A DNA stretch of 64,000 bases from an uncultured Caryophanales bacterium (lineage in GTDB: Bacteria > Bacillota_I > Bacilli_A > RFN20 > CAG-826): assembly GCA_937902735.1 (NCBI GenBank), contig CALELS010000015.1:176621-240620 (forward strand), written 5' to 3'. The position numbers and the translations under genes were made by a program. Below, one piece after another: positions 25,963-34,511 of this stretch (positions within the stretch are counted from its first letter, which is position 1; every line of letters begins with the position of its first letter). Below the pieces are notes generated by a model that was given only the letters and a program-made list of their open reading frames with translations, did no database searches and had not been told where the DNA came from.

Positions 25963-26039
25963 TGGTCTCCCGTAGACGATTTGAACGTCCGACCCCTTGA
26001 TTAAAAGTCGAGTGCTCTAGCCAACTGAGCTAACGGGAG
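25963..26039 (-). tRNA. tRNA-Lys (anticodon UUU)
   Basis: Acceptor CTCCCGT/ACGGGAG, D arm GCTC/GAGC, anticodon loop CTTTTAA (UUU), T loop TTCAAAT, encoded CCA. The anticodon stem CTCGA/TCAAG has a C-A mismatch in the middle. First gene of the Lys-Leu-Gln set. Confidence 0.9.
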
Positions 26040-26180
26040 ACATGCGACTTAAGAAAAATCGCTTTGATATTATTACACATTAAAAAAATATATTCCATAA
26101 TTTTTTATAAAATAATAGCGAGTCTATGTAAAAAGACCATTTATTATTAAATAATATTCGATTTATTTGCTTATTATAAA

Positions 26181-26204
26181 TAAAAAAATGATACAAAGTA
26201 TCAT
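26181..26204 (-). terminator. Terminator of the Val-Tyr-Gln tRNA operon
   Basis: Read on the minus strand: ATGATAC, loop TTT, GTATCAT, then seven Ts. It lies just after tRNA-Gln(UUG). Confidence 0.88.
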
Positions 26205-26211
26205 CTGAATC

Positions 26212-26286
26212 TGGTTGGGGTGGCTGGATTCGGACCAGCGCATGATGGAGTCAAAGTCCATTGCCTTACCACTTGGCTACACCCCA
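26212..26286 (-). tRNA. tRNA-Gln (anticodon UUG)
   Basis: Acceptor TGGGGTG/CACCCCA, D arm GCC/GGC, anticodon loop CTTTGAC gives UUG, T loop TCCGAAT, encoded CCA. Near twin of the CUG tRNA 360 bases away. Confidence 0.93.
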
Positions 26287-26293
26287 ATAAGAG

Positions 26294-26377
26294 TGGTGGA
26301 GGAAGGTGGATTTGAACCACCGAACCCGAAGGAATTGATTTACAGTCAACCGCGTTTGGCCGCTTCGCTATTCCTCC
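26294..26377 (-). tRNA. tRNA-Tyr (anticodon GUA)
   Basis: Acceptor GGAGGAA/TTCCTCC with discriminator A and encoded CCA. Anticodon loop CTGTAAA gives GUA. A long class II variable arm and T loop TTCAAAT fit bacterial tRNA-Tyr. Confidence 0.94.
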
Positions 26378-26391
26378 ACGATACGCTAAGA

Positions 26392-26467
26392 TGGTGGATG
26401 TTGAGGGGCTCGAACCCCCGACCCCCGCCGTGTAAAGGCGATGCTCTCCCAGCTGAGCTAAACATCC
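26392..26467 (-). tRNA. tRNA-Val (anticodon UAC)
   Basis: Acceptor GGATGTT/AACATCC, D arm GCTC/GAGC, anticodon loop TTTACAC gives UAC, T loop TTCGAGC, encoded CCA. First gene of the Val-Tyr-Gln operon. Confidence 0.94.
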
Positions 26468-26499
26468 GCTTCTACACCTTTCTTAAAGCGTGCCTAAAT

Positions 26500-26529
26500 A
26501 ATATATCATTACTAATAAATAGTAGTCAA
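26500..26529 (-). promoter_or_regulatory. Promoter of the Val-Tyr-Gln tRNA operon
   Basis: On the minus strand TTGACT (26529-26524) and TATATT (26505-26500), spacing 18, with a TG extended -10. Transcription would start about 25 bases before tRNA-Val. Confidence 0.7.
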
Positions 26530-26555
26530 AACAATTTTATAAAAAATTAATATAA

Positions 26556-27836
26556 TTAATAGCCTTTTTTACCAAGAAGGTGAAACATATTCTTCTTATA
26601 TACTTCAACACCAGGTTGATTAAATGGGTTTACCTCAAGAAGATATGCTGACATAGAACAAGTCTTCATGAAGAAATAGAAGAGATAGCCGAGGTTATAG
26701 GCATCTAATTTATCAAGTTCTAAAACAACATTTGGAACCTTACCAGTAACTTCATGAGCCTCAAGCGTTCCCATAAATGCTTTTTCATTTACAAAGTCTA
26801 AAGTTTTACCTTCTAGATAATTTAATCCGTCAAGATCAAGTTCATCATGTGGGATAATAACCTTGTTCATCGGTTCTTTTATAAAAAGAACAGTTTCAAA
26901 CATAAGTGGTGATCCATCTTGTATATATTGTCCTAATGAGTGAAGATCTGTGGAGAATGTTGCACTATCAGGAAGAAGAGCTTTGTGTTCTTTTCCTTCG
27001 CTTTCACCAAATAATTGTTTAAACCATTCACCAAGTTGAACTAATCTTGGTTCATATGTAACAAACATTTCAACACCACGGTTGTGACGATAGAAATAGT
27101 CTCTGATTACTGCATATTGATATGCTTTATTTTCTTCAAGATTTGGATTATCAAATTCAACCATTGCATCATATGCACCTTTGAGGAGAGCATCAACATC
27201 AACTCCAGCAACTGCAAGTGGAAGTAAACCAACTGCGGTAAAGACCGAGAATCTACCACCTACATCTCCTGGAAGAACAAATGTTTCATATCCTTCTTTG
27301 GTTGATAAAGTACGAAGAGCGCCTTTTTCTTTATCTGTTGTAGCAAAAATTGCTTTTTGAGCATTTGCTTTACCAATTTTCTTTTCTAATAATTCCTTAA
27401 CAAGTCTAAAAGAAATAGCGGTTTCTGTTGTAGTGCCACTCTTCGAAATGACGTTGATAGCAAACTTCTTATCTTTTAAATACTCTAGAGTTTCGTAAAC
27501 ATAATCACTTGAGAATGTTTGACCAAAGAAAATAATTTCTGGTTTCTTTTGATTATGGAGTCCACACATTGCTTCAATACCAGCACGTGCACCAAGATAG
27601 GAACCACCAATTCCGCAAACTACTAATACATCAAAATTTTCACGGATATATTTTGCAGCTTTTTTGATTCTACCAAGTTCTTCTTTATCATAAGTTTCTG
27701 GGTACTTATACCATCCTAAATAATCGTTACCTGGACCATTTCTTTTAACAATCATATCAGAGATAGATGCTACTTTTTCCCTATAGGGAGTCCAGTCAAT
27801 TTGTTCAACTAAGTGTTCTTTGTTTAGTTTAAGCAT
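26556..27836 (-). CDS. pgi: Glucose-6-phosphate isomerase
   Basis: Glycolytic isomerase of 426 residues. It has the sugar-phosphate binding segments VCGIGGSYLGARA (about 72-84), VISKSGTTTETA (about 128-139), GDVGGRFSVFTAVGLLPLA and, near the C-terminus, NPFNQPGVEVYKKNMF. Short Gram-positive type. I start it at 27836, eight bases after AAGGAG; an ATG at 27881 would run into the preceding gene. The gene before it, an S1-domain protein, ends 13 bases upstream, as part of an ispD-S1-pgi string. Confidence 0.96.
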   Translation of the reverse strand: MLKLNKEHLVEQIDWTPYREKVASISDMIVKRNGPGNDYLGWYKYPETYDKEELGRIKKAAKYIRENFDVLVVCGIGGSYLGARAGIEAMCGLHNQKKPEIIFFGQTFSSDYVYETLEYLKDKKFAINVISKSGTTTETAISFRLVKELLEKKIGKANAQKAIFATTDKEKGALRTLSTKEGYETFVLPGDVGGRFSVFTAVGLLPLAVAGVDVDALLKGAYDAMVEFDNPNLEENKAYQYAVIRDYFYRHNRGVEMFVTYEPRLVQLGEWFKQLFGESEGKEHKALLPDSATFSTDLHSLGQYIQDGSPLMFETVLFIKEPMNKVIIPHDELDLDGLNYLEGKTLDFVNEKAFMGTLEAHEVTGKVPNVVLELDKLDAYNLGYLFYFFMKTCSMSAYLLEVNPFNQPGVEVYKKNMFHLLGKKGY

Positions 27837-27849
27837 ATTTATATACTCC

Positions 27850-28194
27850 TTATTTCGTCCATTCTTTAAGATGCTCTTCAAGAGCAGTAAAATCGATAAA
27901 TTCTTTATCTATCGGTGTACGTCTTGAAGCATTGCTATGATACATTTCTTTATCTTCTTGAGAAATTTTTGACATAGAAACTTTTAAGAAACCATCATCA
28001 GCTTTTTCTAAAACTTTTACTTGATAGGTTTTACCAATTTTTAGATATCTTTTGATGTTTCGAATATATGTATCTGCAATTTCTGATATATGAAGAAGAC
28101 CTTTGACATTATTATCAAAAATCATAATCGCTCCGAATTGACGGATGTTGATTACTGTTCCTTCGATAATATCTCCAACTTTAATCTCATTCAT
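27850..28194 (-). CDS. S1 RNA-binding domain protein (YugI/GSP13-like)
   Basis: About 114 residues. One S1 domain fills residues 3-75: VGDIIEGTVINIRQFGAIMIF, VKGLLHISEIAD and LKVSMSK are its strands. A charged tail follows. Bacillus YugI (general stress protein 13) is the closest well-known match and sits near pgi there too. Likely binds RNA or the ribosome. The start ATG at 28194 overlaps the end of ispD by eight bases; AGGTGA in ispD serves as ribosome binding site. Confidence 0.85.
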   Translation of the reverse strand: MNEIKVGDIIEGTVINIRQFGAIMIFDNNVKGLLHISEIADTYIRNIKRYLKIGKTYQVKVLEKADDGFLKVSMSKISQEDKEMYHSNASRRTPIDKEFIDFTALEEHLKEWTK

Positions 28195-28879
28195 CTTCTT
28201 CACCTAAAATCAATTTCAAATATTTTATATCACTGAGTCTAGTAATTTTTATAAGATTTTCATCACCATCAATTATTTTAATTGGATAAACTCCTTGGAG
28301 TAATTGAGTGTCATCAGTGACATTTTTACCTTTATATAATTTATGAGCTTCGAAAATTGTTTTAAATCTAAAAGCTTGAGGAGTTTGAATGCGATATACT
28401 TCTTCGCGATTAAGGACTCCAACCATTTCTTTATGTTTGTTATCAACAAGAGCAATTGTATCTGTTGATTTCAATGCAACGGTTGCCCCTTCATGATCTC
28501 TTAAAGCAAGAATTAAATCTCCAATAATCTTTTTAGAAACAATTGGTCTTGCTCCATCATGAATTAAAACTATATCATCATCTTTTGCGTCATCACTCAA
28601 AAGTGCTAGTCCATTAAATGCACTTTCTTGACGTGATGAACCTCCAGCAGCAATTCCAATAATTTTTCTAAATTGGTATTCAAAACAATATGAAGCAACC
28701 TTTTCGATATATTCTTTTTTAGTCACTAAAATAATCCCATCAACAAGAGGAGAATCCATAAATGATTTAATTGTGTAATAAATTAATGGTTTGTCGTTTA
28801 TTTCATAAAATTGTTTTGGAGTTTCACAACCAAAACGTGATGAATCACCACTAAAAAGAATTACAGCGTATTTTTTCAT
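28187..28879 (-). CDS. ispD: 2-C-methyl-D-erythritol 4-phosphate cytidylyltransferase
   Basis: Third enzyme of the MEP pathway, 230 residues. The CTP-binding start is ILFSGDSSRFGCETPKQF (usual: AAGxGxRxGxxxPKQ), then VLIHDGARPIVS (about 116-127), ATVALKSTDTIA, LNREEVYRIQTPQAFR and VTDDTQLL. The related ribitol-phosphate enzyme TarI cannot be fully excluded, but ispF in the same window and no teichoic acid genes favour IspD. The first glycine-rich loop differs from consensus. It overlaps the HAD gene upstream by four bases. Confidence 0.88.
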   Translation of the reverse strand: MKKYAVILFSGDSSRFGCETPKQFYEINDKPLIYYTIKSFMDSPLVDGIILVTKKEYIEKVASYCFEYQFRKIIGIAAGGSSRQESAFNGLALLSDDAKDDDIVLIHDGARPIVSKKIIGDLILALRDHEGATVALKSTDTIALVDNKHKEMVGVLNREEVYRIQTPQAFRFKTIFEAHKLYKGKNVTDDTQLLQGVYPIKIIDGDENLIKITRLSDIKYLKLILGEEDE

Positions 28880-29742
28880 TTGATTTCTTTAGCTTCTTTA
28901 CTAACTTTCTTAATAAGAGCTTCTTCTTTGGACTTTAGTTCAGCATGAATAGCAATACGGTCAATGATTAATTTCATTGTTCTTTCAATATCGCTACCTT
29001 CGCTATAATCGGCAAGGCAAGCAAAATTTACACGACCTTCACGAGTTAAATTGGCCATGTTTTTGGTGTCTTTTCTTTGATGAATAGCAATCGATTTGCC
29101 ACCATTTTGTTTAACCAAAACCATGCAAGGAACATCAGTCATTCCATCCCCAAGATAAACAATGTTTTCATAAGGAATACGACGTTTTTTGGTTTTACTA
29201 TTAACAGTGTTATCATCTTTCAAATTGTAAACACCTTTAGAAATTCTAAAGAAGTATTGTGTTTTTTGAGTATAGTTAATTGCAAGTTTTGGCCAAATTG
29301 GATGACCTTCTTCATCATATAAGAATTCACAACCGTAAATTTGTTTGAATTCTTTTGCAATTGATGTGCCTTCAACAATTTCTTTTGTGCCACTTGAACA
29401 AAGATAATGTTCAACCTTAACACCCTTCTCTTCGCCATATTTATTTATACGCGAGAACCAGGTTTTAACACCTGGGAAATAAATAACATCTTTTCCTAAG
29501 CTATTAAGCCATTTTCTAGTTATTTCAACATTCTTTTCCTTTGCGAGTTTAATCATCATAAACATATAGGAAAGAATCCTTTCACAACCAGTTTTTTCAC
29601 TAAATTGTCCTGTAGCACCCCAAAACTGATCTGGTGTCATTCCTAAAGCAGGAATAAAACCATAGTTTTGCATATCGGTAGTACAAAGCGTTTTATCGAA
29701 GTCATACATGATTGCCATGATTGCTTTTTTTGTTTTTGCCAT
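28876..29742 (-). CDS. HAD-family phosphatase (phosphoserine-phosphatase-like)
   Basis: A 288-residue HAD hydrolase. Motif I is MYDFDKTLCT (about 12-21), with catalytic Asp and acid/base Asp. Motif II is LCSSGTKEIV (about 115-124). Motif IV is YLGDGMTDVPCM (about 198-209). The cap lies between motifs I and II, as in the phosphoserine phosphatase group, but the substrate is unknown. GAGGAGGATTCTTCT gives a strong ribosome binding site for the ATG at 29742. It heads the minus-strand run HAD-ispD-S1-pgi. Confidence 0.82.
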   Translation of the reverse strand: MAKTKKAIMAIMYDFDKTLCTTDMQNYGFIPALGMTPDQFWGATGQFSEKTGCERILSYMFMMIKLAKEKNVEITRKWLNSLGKDVIYFPGVKTWFSRINKYGEEKGVKVEHYLCSSGTKEIVEGTSIAKEFKQIYGCEFLYDEEGHPIWPKLAINYTQKTQYFFRISKGVYNLKDDNTVNSKTKKRRIPYENIVYLGDGMTDVPCMVLVKQNGGKSIAIHQRKDTKNMANLTREGRVNFACLADYSEGSDIERTMKLIIDRIAIHAELKSKEEALIKKVSKEAKEIK

Positions 29743-29870
29743 AGAAGAATCCTCCTCAAAAGATTAGCATAATAATAATTATTATGTCAATTTTGCAGAC
29801 TTTAGATGGAAACTTAGTTAGTTTCTTGATAAGTCAATTTCAGTGAATTAATATACTTAAAGAGAAAACT

Positions 29871-30440
29871 ATGATGTTATTTATAAGTGTTCAAGAATGG
29901 TTTGGCTCATATTGGTTTGTAATTCCTATTGGAATTCTTATTTTAGTCTTAGTCTTATTCATTGGATGGAACATCTTTGCTTTAATCTTTGCTTTAACTT
30001 TTAAAAAGAAACTTCGTAAGCAATCAAATTCAATTAATTTGTTGCTCGCTCAAAGAAGGGAAACAGTTCTTGAAATTGTTAAATTAGCACTTTCTCATGA
30101 TCTTGAACTTTCTCGTGATGACATTAAAGGAATTAATCGTTTAGAAAGAATTGAAGATTTCCAATCATTAAAAAAAGAAGAACGTGATGAAAGAATCTTT
30201 GCATTCATCCGTTCCTCATATAATGTCATTCATCTTTGTGATTCATCAAGGAAAGTATCTAATGACAAAAAATATGAACCATTATTAGATCTTTACAATG
30301 GTGTAGAGACTGCATATCGTCAAAAAGTTGCTAGATATAATAGTGATATTCTTGGCTACAATTACTGGATTAGAGTTACTGGCACAAAACTATTTTTTAA
30401 ATATATTCTTCGTTTCAAGAATAAAGACTTATTGGTCTAA
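29871..30440 (+). CDS. LemA-like membrane-anchored protein
   Basis: A 189-residue protein with one strong N-terminal membrane helix (about 14-42), then a helical domain. The end AYRQKVARYNSDILGYNYWI followed by an aromatic-rich tail resembles LemA proteins (AR..YN..V..YN), and residues 45-75 resemble the LemA first helix with many Leu and Arg. The middle is poorly conserved, so the call is tentative. It ends at a bidirectional terminator shared with tRNA-Leu. The 128 bases before it hold only the divergent promoter region. Confidence 0.55.
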   Translation: MMLFISVQEWFGSYWFVIPIGILILVLVLFIGWNIFALIFALTFKKKLRKQSNSINLLLAQRRETVLEIVKLALSHDLELSRDDIKGINRLERIEDFQSLKKEERDERIFAFIRSSYNVIHLCDSSRKVSNDKKYEPLLDLYNGVETAYRQKVARYNSDILGYNYWIRVTGTKLFFKYILRFKNKDLLV

Positions 30441-30454
30441 TATTTATTAAAAAT

Positions 30455-30482
30455 AAAAAATCCCATTTTTGGGATATTTTTT
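30455..30482. terminator. Bidirectional intrinsic terminator
   Basis: ATCCCA (30460-30465), loop TTTT, TGGGAT (30470-30475), with A-run before and T-run after. It ends the LemA-like gene on plus and tRNA-Leu on minus. Confidence 0.85.
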
Positions 30483-30487
30483 CTATC

Positions 30488-30572
<85 letters not shown>

Positions 30573-30623
30573 AGATAACGCTAAATAATATACACAATTA
30601 CATATGCGTTAACAAGTAGATTT

Positions 30624-32084
30624 TTATGGAATTACTTGGAAAGCAATTGTTGCAATTCCTAAATATGCAAGTAACGCTAAAACATCAACAAATGTAGTAA
30701 GAAGTGGTTGAGCAACAATAGCAGGATCTTTCTTAATTGCAGCAACACCAATTGGGAGGCAGACTGCAATAATTTTGGCAATAAATGAACCTGCGAATAA
30801 GGCAATTGATACAGTTCCTGCTACCTTTAATGCTTGAAAGAAGAAGTCAAGATTCCATACATTCCCATGCCAAATAGTTTGAGCAACCATCTTTCCATCA
30901 ACTAAAGTTTCATGCAAAACAATACCAGTATATTGTTCCATCATGAACCATAAGAATGAGAATGCTAAAATTGCGCTTGAAACCATAAGAGCACTAAGTG
31001 CTTCTTTACCAATAACTTTAAAGAAATCTTTTGGAGTAAACTCTTTAGTAGCAAGTCCTCTAATCATTAAAGCAATAGTTTGACCACCAGCATTTCCGCC
31101 TGTATCCATAAGTGTTGGAACAAAGGCAATTAAAATTGGCATTCCAACAAACACTTTTGATCCTGAAATTTTATCAAGAGCCATTGTTGTAAATGTACCT
31201 AGAATTAATAAGACAATAATCCATGGAATACATTTAAGTGCCATTCTCCAAGCTGGAGTGTCAAGATAACTATCTTCTAAAGGGGTAACGTGAGATAAAG
31301 CAGCAACGTCTTCTGTTGCCTCTTCTTCGATAACGTCAACGATATCATCAATAGTAATAAGACCAATTAGTCTATTTTCATTATTTAAAACCGCAACAGC
31401 GTTTAAGTCATATCTTTGAACAATATTGGCAACTTCTTCTTGGTCAGTATTAACATTAACAGTGACAAAGTCTTTGTTCATAATTTCTTTTAAGACTTCG
31501 TCTCCTTTGGCGAAGATTAAATCATCAAGACCAAGAGTACCAACTAAGTTTCTTCTCTTATCAATAATAAATAAGGTATAAACAGTTTCCTTATCTTTAC
31601 CAAATTTACGAATATTTTGAATAGCTTCGTCGACAGTTAATTCATCTAATAAAGTAAAGAACTCAGTGGTCATAATTGAACCAGCTGTATTTTCTTTATA
31701 ATTAAGAAGACGATTAATCGTAGCTCTTCTTTCTTTAGGCACGTTTCTTAAAATACGAGTAACTAAATTAGCGGGCATATCTTCAAGATCATCGACTAAG
31801 TCATCGGTGAATTGTTCTTCAAGAATTTCTGCTAATTGGGCATCAGAAATCGTATTAATTAATTTTTCTTTAACATCACCATCAAGTTCAGTGAATAAAT
31901 CAGCAGTGTATTCACTCTTAACAGTTTTAAAAATAAAAACTAACTTTTTGATGTCTTCAATTTCATTACAAACATCAGCAATATCGATGGTAGGAACGAC
32001 TTCAAAAATACGTCGAATTTCTTTGACGTTCTTTTTGGTGATTAGTTCTTCTAATCTCTCAACAGTTAAGACTTCGTTCTCCAT
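30624..32084 (-). CDS. mgtE: Magnesium transporter MgtE
   Basis: A 486-residue Mg2+ channel. The N-terminal helical domain (about 1-130) and two CBS domains (about 135-258) form the cytoplasmic Mg2+ sensor. Five membrane helices follow from about 285; MDTGGNAGGQT (about 327-337) is the family signature in the pore. The leader is short: a TAAAAT box lies nine bases before the ATG, and I see no M-box riboswitch. Control is likely through the protein gate itself. Confidence 0.95.
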   Translation of the reverse strand: MENEVLTVERLEELITKKNVKEIRRIFEVVPTIDIADVCNEIEDIKKLVFIFKTVKSEYTADLFTELDGDVKEKLINTISDAQLAEILEEQFTDDLVDDLEDMPANLVTRILRNVPKERRATINRLLNYKENTAGSIMTTEFFTLLDELTVDEAIQNIRKFGKDKETVYTLFIIDKRRNLVGTLGLDDLIFAKGDEVLKEIMNKDFVTVNVNTDQEEVANIVQRYDLNAVAVLNNENRLIGLITIDDIVDVIEEEATEDVAALSHVTPLEDSYLDTPAWRMALKCIPWIIVLLILGTFTTMALDKISGSKVFVGMPILIAFVPTLMDTGGNAGGQTIALMIRGLATKEFTPKDFFKVIGKEALSALMVSSAILAFSFLWFMMEQYTGIVLHETLVDGKMVAQTIWHGNVWNLDFFFQALKVAGTVSIALFAGSFIAKIIAVCLPIGVAAIKKDPAIVAQPLLTTFVDVLALLAYLGIATIAFQVIP

Positions 32085-32193
32085 AGTGCCTAGATTTTAC
32101 AACTTTATTTAATATAAAGAAACCCAAAAAAGCAAAAAATATAAGAAAAATCCTTTATTGTGATAAAATCTAAATGCATTAAAGGAGAAAATT

Positions 32194-32790
32194 ATGCGTA
32201 AAATTCTTGTTGAAACAAGTGCAAGACATGTACATGTCACTAAAGAAGCACTAGAGGTATTATTTGGTAAAGGATACGAACTTCAGGTCCGTAAAATGTT
32301 ATCTCAACCAGGTCAATATGTTTCTACCGATAGAGTAGAAGTTGTTGGATATAATTTAAAGGATCCAGAAGGTCCACGCCCAAGCGCAAAACTTTCAATT
32401 CTTGGTCCAGTTAGAAAAGAAAACCAAGTGGAAGTTTCATTTACTGATGCTAGAACTCTTGGTTTAACTGCTCCAGTTAGAGAAAGTGGCTTCATCGAAG
32501 GTAGTGGAAAATGCACTCTTCGTGGTCCAGCTGGCGAAGTTGAACTTAATGAAGGTGTTATCGTTGCAAAAAGACATATTCATATGACACCAGAAGATGC
32601 CAAACAATTTGGTGTTGAAAATGGTCAAATTGTTAAAGTCTTAGTTGATACTGGAAAGGGCCGTAAAACAATCTTTGATGATACAGTTATCAGAGTAAGT
32701 GAAAAGTATGCTTTAGCAATGCACATTGATACAGATGAAAGTAATGCATCTTGTGCTGCTGGTGAAATATTTGGAGAAATCGTTAAATAA
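32194..32790 (+). CDS. pduL: Phosphate propanoyltransferase/phosphotransacetylase PduL
   Basis: A zinc enzyme that swaps CoA and phosphate on acetyl or propanoyl groups. The 198 residues hold both PduL repeats: SARHVHVTKEALEVLFG (about 9-25), LGPVRKENQVE (about 69-79), VIVAKRHIHMTPEDAKQFGV (about 122-141) and MHIDTDESNA (about 176-185). The His residues of these motifs bind zinc. No N-terminal microcompartment targeting extension is present, so it is the cytosolic form that can replace Pta in fermentation. TAAAGGAGAAAATT precedes the ATG. Confidence 0.94.
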   Translation: MRKILVETSARHVHVTKEALEVLFGKGYELQVRKMLSQPGQYVSTDRVEVVGYNLKDPEGPRPSAKLSILGPVRKENQVEVSFTDARTLGLTAPVRESGFIEGSGKCTLRGPAGEVELNEGVIVAKRHIHMTPEDAKQFGVENGQIVKVLVDTGKGRKTIFDDTVIRVSEKYALAMHIDTDESNASCAAGEIFGEIVK

Positions 32791-33044
32791 TGAAAGTAAT
32801 TGAATATTTTCCTAAAAACGTTTGTTCTAGAAAAATGATCATCGAAGTTGATGGAGACACTGTTGTATCCCTAAAAGTTGAAGGTGGTTGTAATGGAAAT
32901 CTTCAAGGTATTTCTTCACTAGTTAAAGGAATGAAAGTTGAAGAAGTAATTAAAAGACTCGAAGGTATTAAATGTCGAGGTAGCCGTACTGGATTAACTT
33001 CATGTCCTGATCAATTAGTAGAAGCTTTAAAAGAGAATATATAA
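32790..33044 (+). CDS. TSCPD-domain protein (TIGR03905-like)
   Basis: An 84-residue protein with VCSRKMIIEVDGD, VEGGCNGNLQGISSLVKGM, GIKCRGSRTGLTSCPDQL. This is the TSCPD domain also found at the end of class II ribonucleotide reductases. Four cysteines could bind a metal. The family function is unknown. It overlaps the pduL stop by one base, so it is co-translated with pduL. Confidence 0.88.
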   Translation: MKVIEYFPKNVCSRKMIIEVDGDTVVSLKVEGGCNGNLQGISSLVKGMKVEEVIKRLEGIKCRGSRTGLTSCPDQLVEALKENI

Positions 33045-33049
33045 TATTC

Positions 33050-33077
33050 TTTACATTATTTAATATTGATATATAAT
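33050..33077 (+). promoter_or_regulatory. Promoter of the SAM riboswitch-metK unit
   Basis: TTTACA (33050-33055) and TATAAT (33072-33077), spacing 16. It starts six bases after the upstream stop codon. Confidence 0.7.
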
Positions 33078-33086
33078 AAATTTGCA

Positions 33087-33237
33087 TTTATCAAGAATCG
33101 CGTTACAAAGGATGAAAAAGCGCGATGGCAACTCTAAATGTAGTAAGTGCCTTCCTTAGCGGAGCCCACACTCCGAACGATAAAAGCGGATTTGCTAATC
33201 ATTTGGCTTTCCATAGTGTGGGAAGCCATTTTATTTT
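33087..33237 (+). ncRNA. SAM riboswitch (S-box/SAM-I type) with terminator
   Basis: P1 is TTTATC/GATAAA (33087-33092 with 33179-33184). Inside are AAGA, the P2 arm TCGCG.../CGCGA, GGATGAAAAAG, GGCAACT, a short P3, AAGTGCCTTCC, and P4 CGGAG/CTCCG. The pattern GGAUGAAA..GGCAAC..GUGCC..UUCC is that of SAM-I aptamers, in compact form. The expression platform is a terminator: TGGCTTTCC (33204-33212) with GGGAAGCCA (33220-33228) and then TTTTATTTT. CCCACACT in P4 (33165-33172) is exactly complementary to AGTGTGGG in the terminator (33215-33222), an antiterminator. SAM would stabilise P4 and so switch metK off. Confidence 0.82.
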
Positions 33238-33249
33238 GGGAGGCTAGTT

Positions 33250-34413
33250 ATGGAAGAAAAGATTTTATTCACAAGTGAGTCGGTTTCAGAAGGGCATCCA
33301 GATAAAGTCTGTGATCAAATCGCTGATGCTATTTTAGATGCTTGTTTGAAACAAGATAAAAATGCGAAAGTTGCGTGTGAAGTTTTTGTTACTTCAAACT
33401 ATGTTTTAGTGGGTGGAGAAATCACTCCTCGTCCAAATTTCGATGTTGAATCATTAGTTAGAAAGGTTATTAGAGAAATTGGATATGATAAACCTGAATA
33501 TAATTTCTCAGATAAGACTGTAAAAGTTGAATTAAAAATTAAAAACCAATCCCAAAATATTGCTCAAGCTGTTATTAAACCTTCTGATGAAGAAATTGGC
33601 GCTGGTGATCAAGGCATTATGTTTGGTTTTGCCTCAAACGAAACCAAAGGATATATGCCATTAGCAATTTCTATTGCTCATAAATTAATGAGAGTAGCTT
33701 CAGAAAAGAGAAAATCAGGTGAATTTAAATATGCTCGACCAGATATGAAGGCTCAAGTTACCATAGATTACACTGATAGAAAACATCCAAGAATTGACAC
33801 TATTTTGATGTCTATTTCTCATGATGATAACTATGACAAAGAAGCGTTTGTTTCGTACATTAGAAACGTGATTATGGCGCAAGTAGTCCATTCTTTTGGT
33901 CTAAATGATGATTTTAAAGCAGTCATAAATCCTAGTGGAATTTTCGTGATTTGCGGTCCTGATAGTGACACTGGTGTAACAGGAAGAAAAATCATTTGTG
34001 ACACTTATGGTGGAAGTGGAAGACATGGTGGTGGAGCTTTCTCGGGCAAAGACCCAACTAAAGTCGATAGAAGTGGCGCTTACATGGCAAGATATATTGC
34101 TAAGAATTTAGTTGCAGCAAACGTTGCAGATAGACTAGAAGTCCAAATTGGTTATGCAATAGGAAAGTCAGAACCAGTTTCAATTGGAATATTTACATTT
34201 GGAACTGCTCATTATGATGATAAAAAGATACTTGATGTAATAAGACAAGTCTTTGACTTAAGACCAGGAATGATAATAAAAAATTTCTCACTCACTGAAC
34301 CATCATTTAAATATCAAACAATTTCAAATTATGGTCATTTTGGCAGAACTGATTTAAATCTTCCTTGGGAAAAACTTGATAAAGTTGAACAAATCAAATC
34401 TCTTCTTAAATAA
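33250..34413 (+). CDS. metK: S-adenosylmethionine synthase
   Basis: Makes SAM from methionine and ATP. A 387-residue protein with FTSESVSEGHPDKVCDQIADA at the start, GAGDQGIMFG (about 117-126), GGSGRHGGGAFSGKDPTKVDRS (about 255-276) in the ATP/metal site and the C-terminal FGRTDLNLPWEKLD. Length and motifs are normal. GGGAGGCTAGTT is the ribosome binding site, placed just after the riboswitch terminator. Confidence 0.98.
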   Translation: MEEKILFTSESVSEGHPDKVCDQIADAILDACLKQDKNAKVACEVFVTSNYVLVGGEITPRPNFDVESLVRKVIREIGYDKPEYNFSDKTVKVELKIKNQSQNIAQAVIKPSDEEIGAGDQGIMFGFASNETKGYMPLAISIAHKLMRVASEKRKSGEFKYARPDMKAQVTIDYTDRKHPRIDTILMSISHDDNYDKEAFVSYIRNVIMAQVVHSFGLNDDFKAVINPSGIFVICGPDSDTGVTGRKIICDTYGGSGRHGGGAFSGKDPTKVDRSGAYMARYIAKNLVAANVADRLEVQIGYAIGKSEPVSIGIFTFGTAHYDDKKILDVIRQVFDLRPGMIIKNFSLTEPSFKYQTISNYGHFGRTDLNLPWEKLDKVEQIKSLLK

Positions 34414-34511
34414 ATAAAATTTTCTCATGTTTTTTCTATAAATTTAGAAGGATTCATGCGATAATAAAATTGTAAAAATCCTCATAGGATAATTTGGAAA
34501 GGAGACAAAAG

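Noticed and set aside
25804..26550. Plus-strand frames of 66 and 111 codons
   Set aside because: They are antisense to tRNA genes with intact cloverleaf structures and CCA ends.
32085..32193. M-box or other Mg2+ riboswitch before mgtE
   Set aside because: The divergent region has only 109 bases and mgtE seems to start with a very short leader; no M-box elements are seen.
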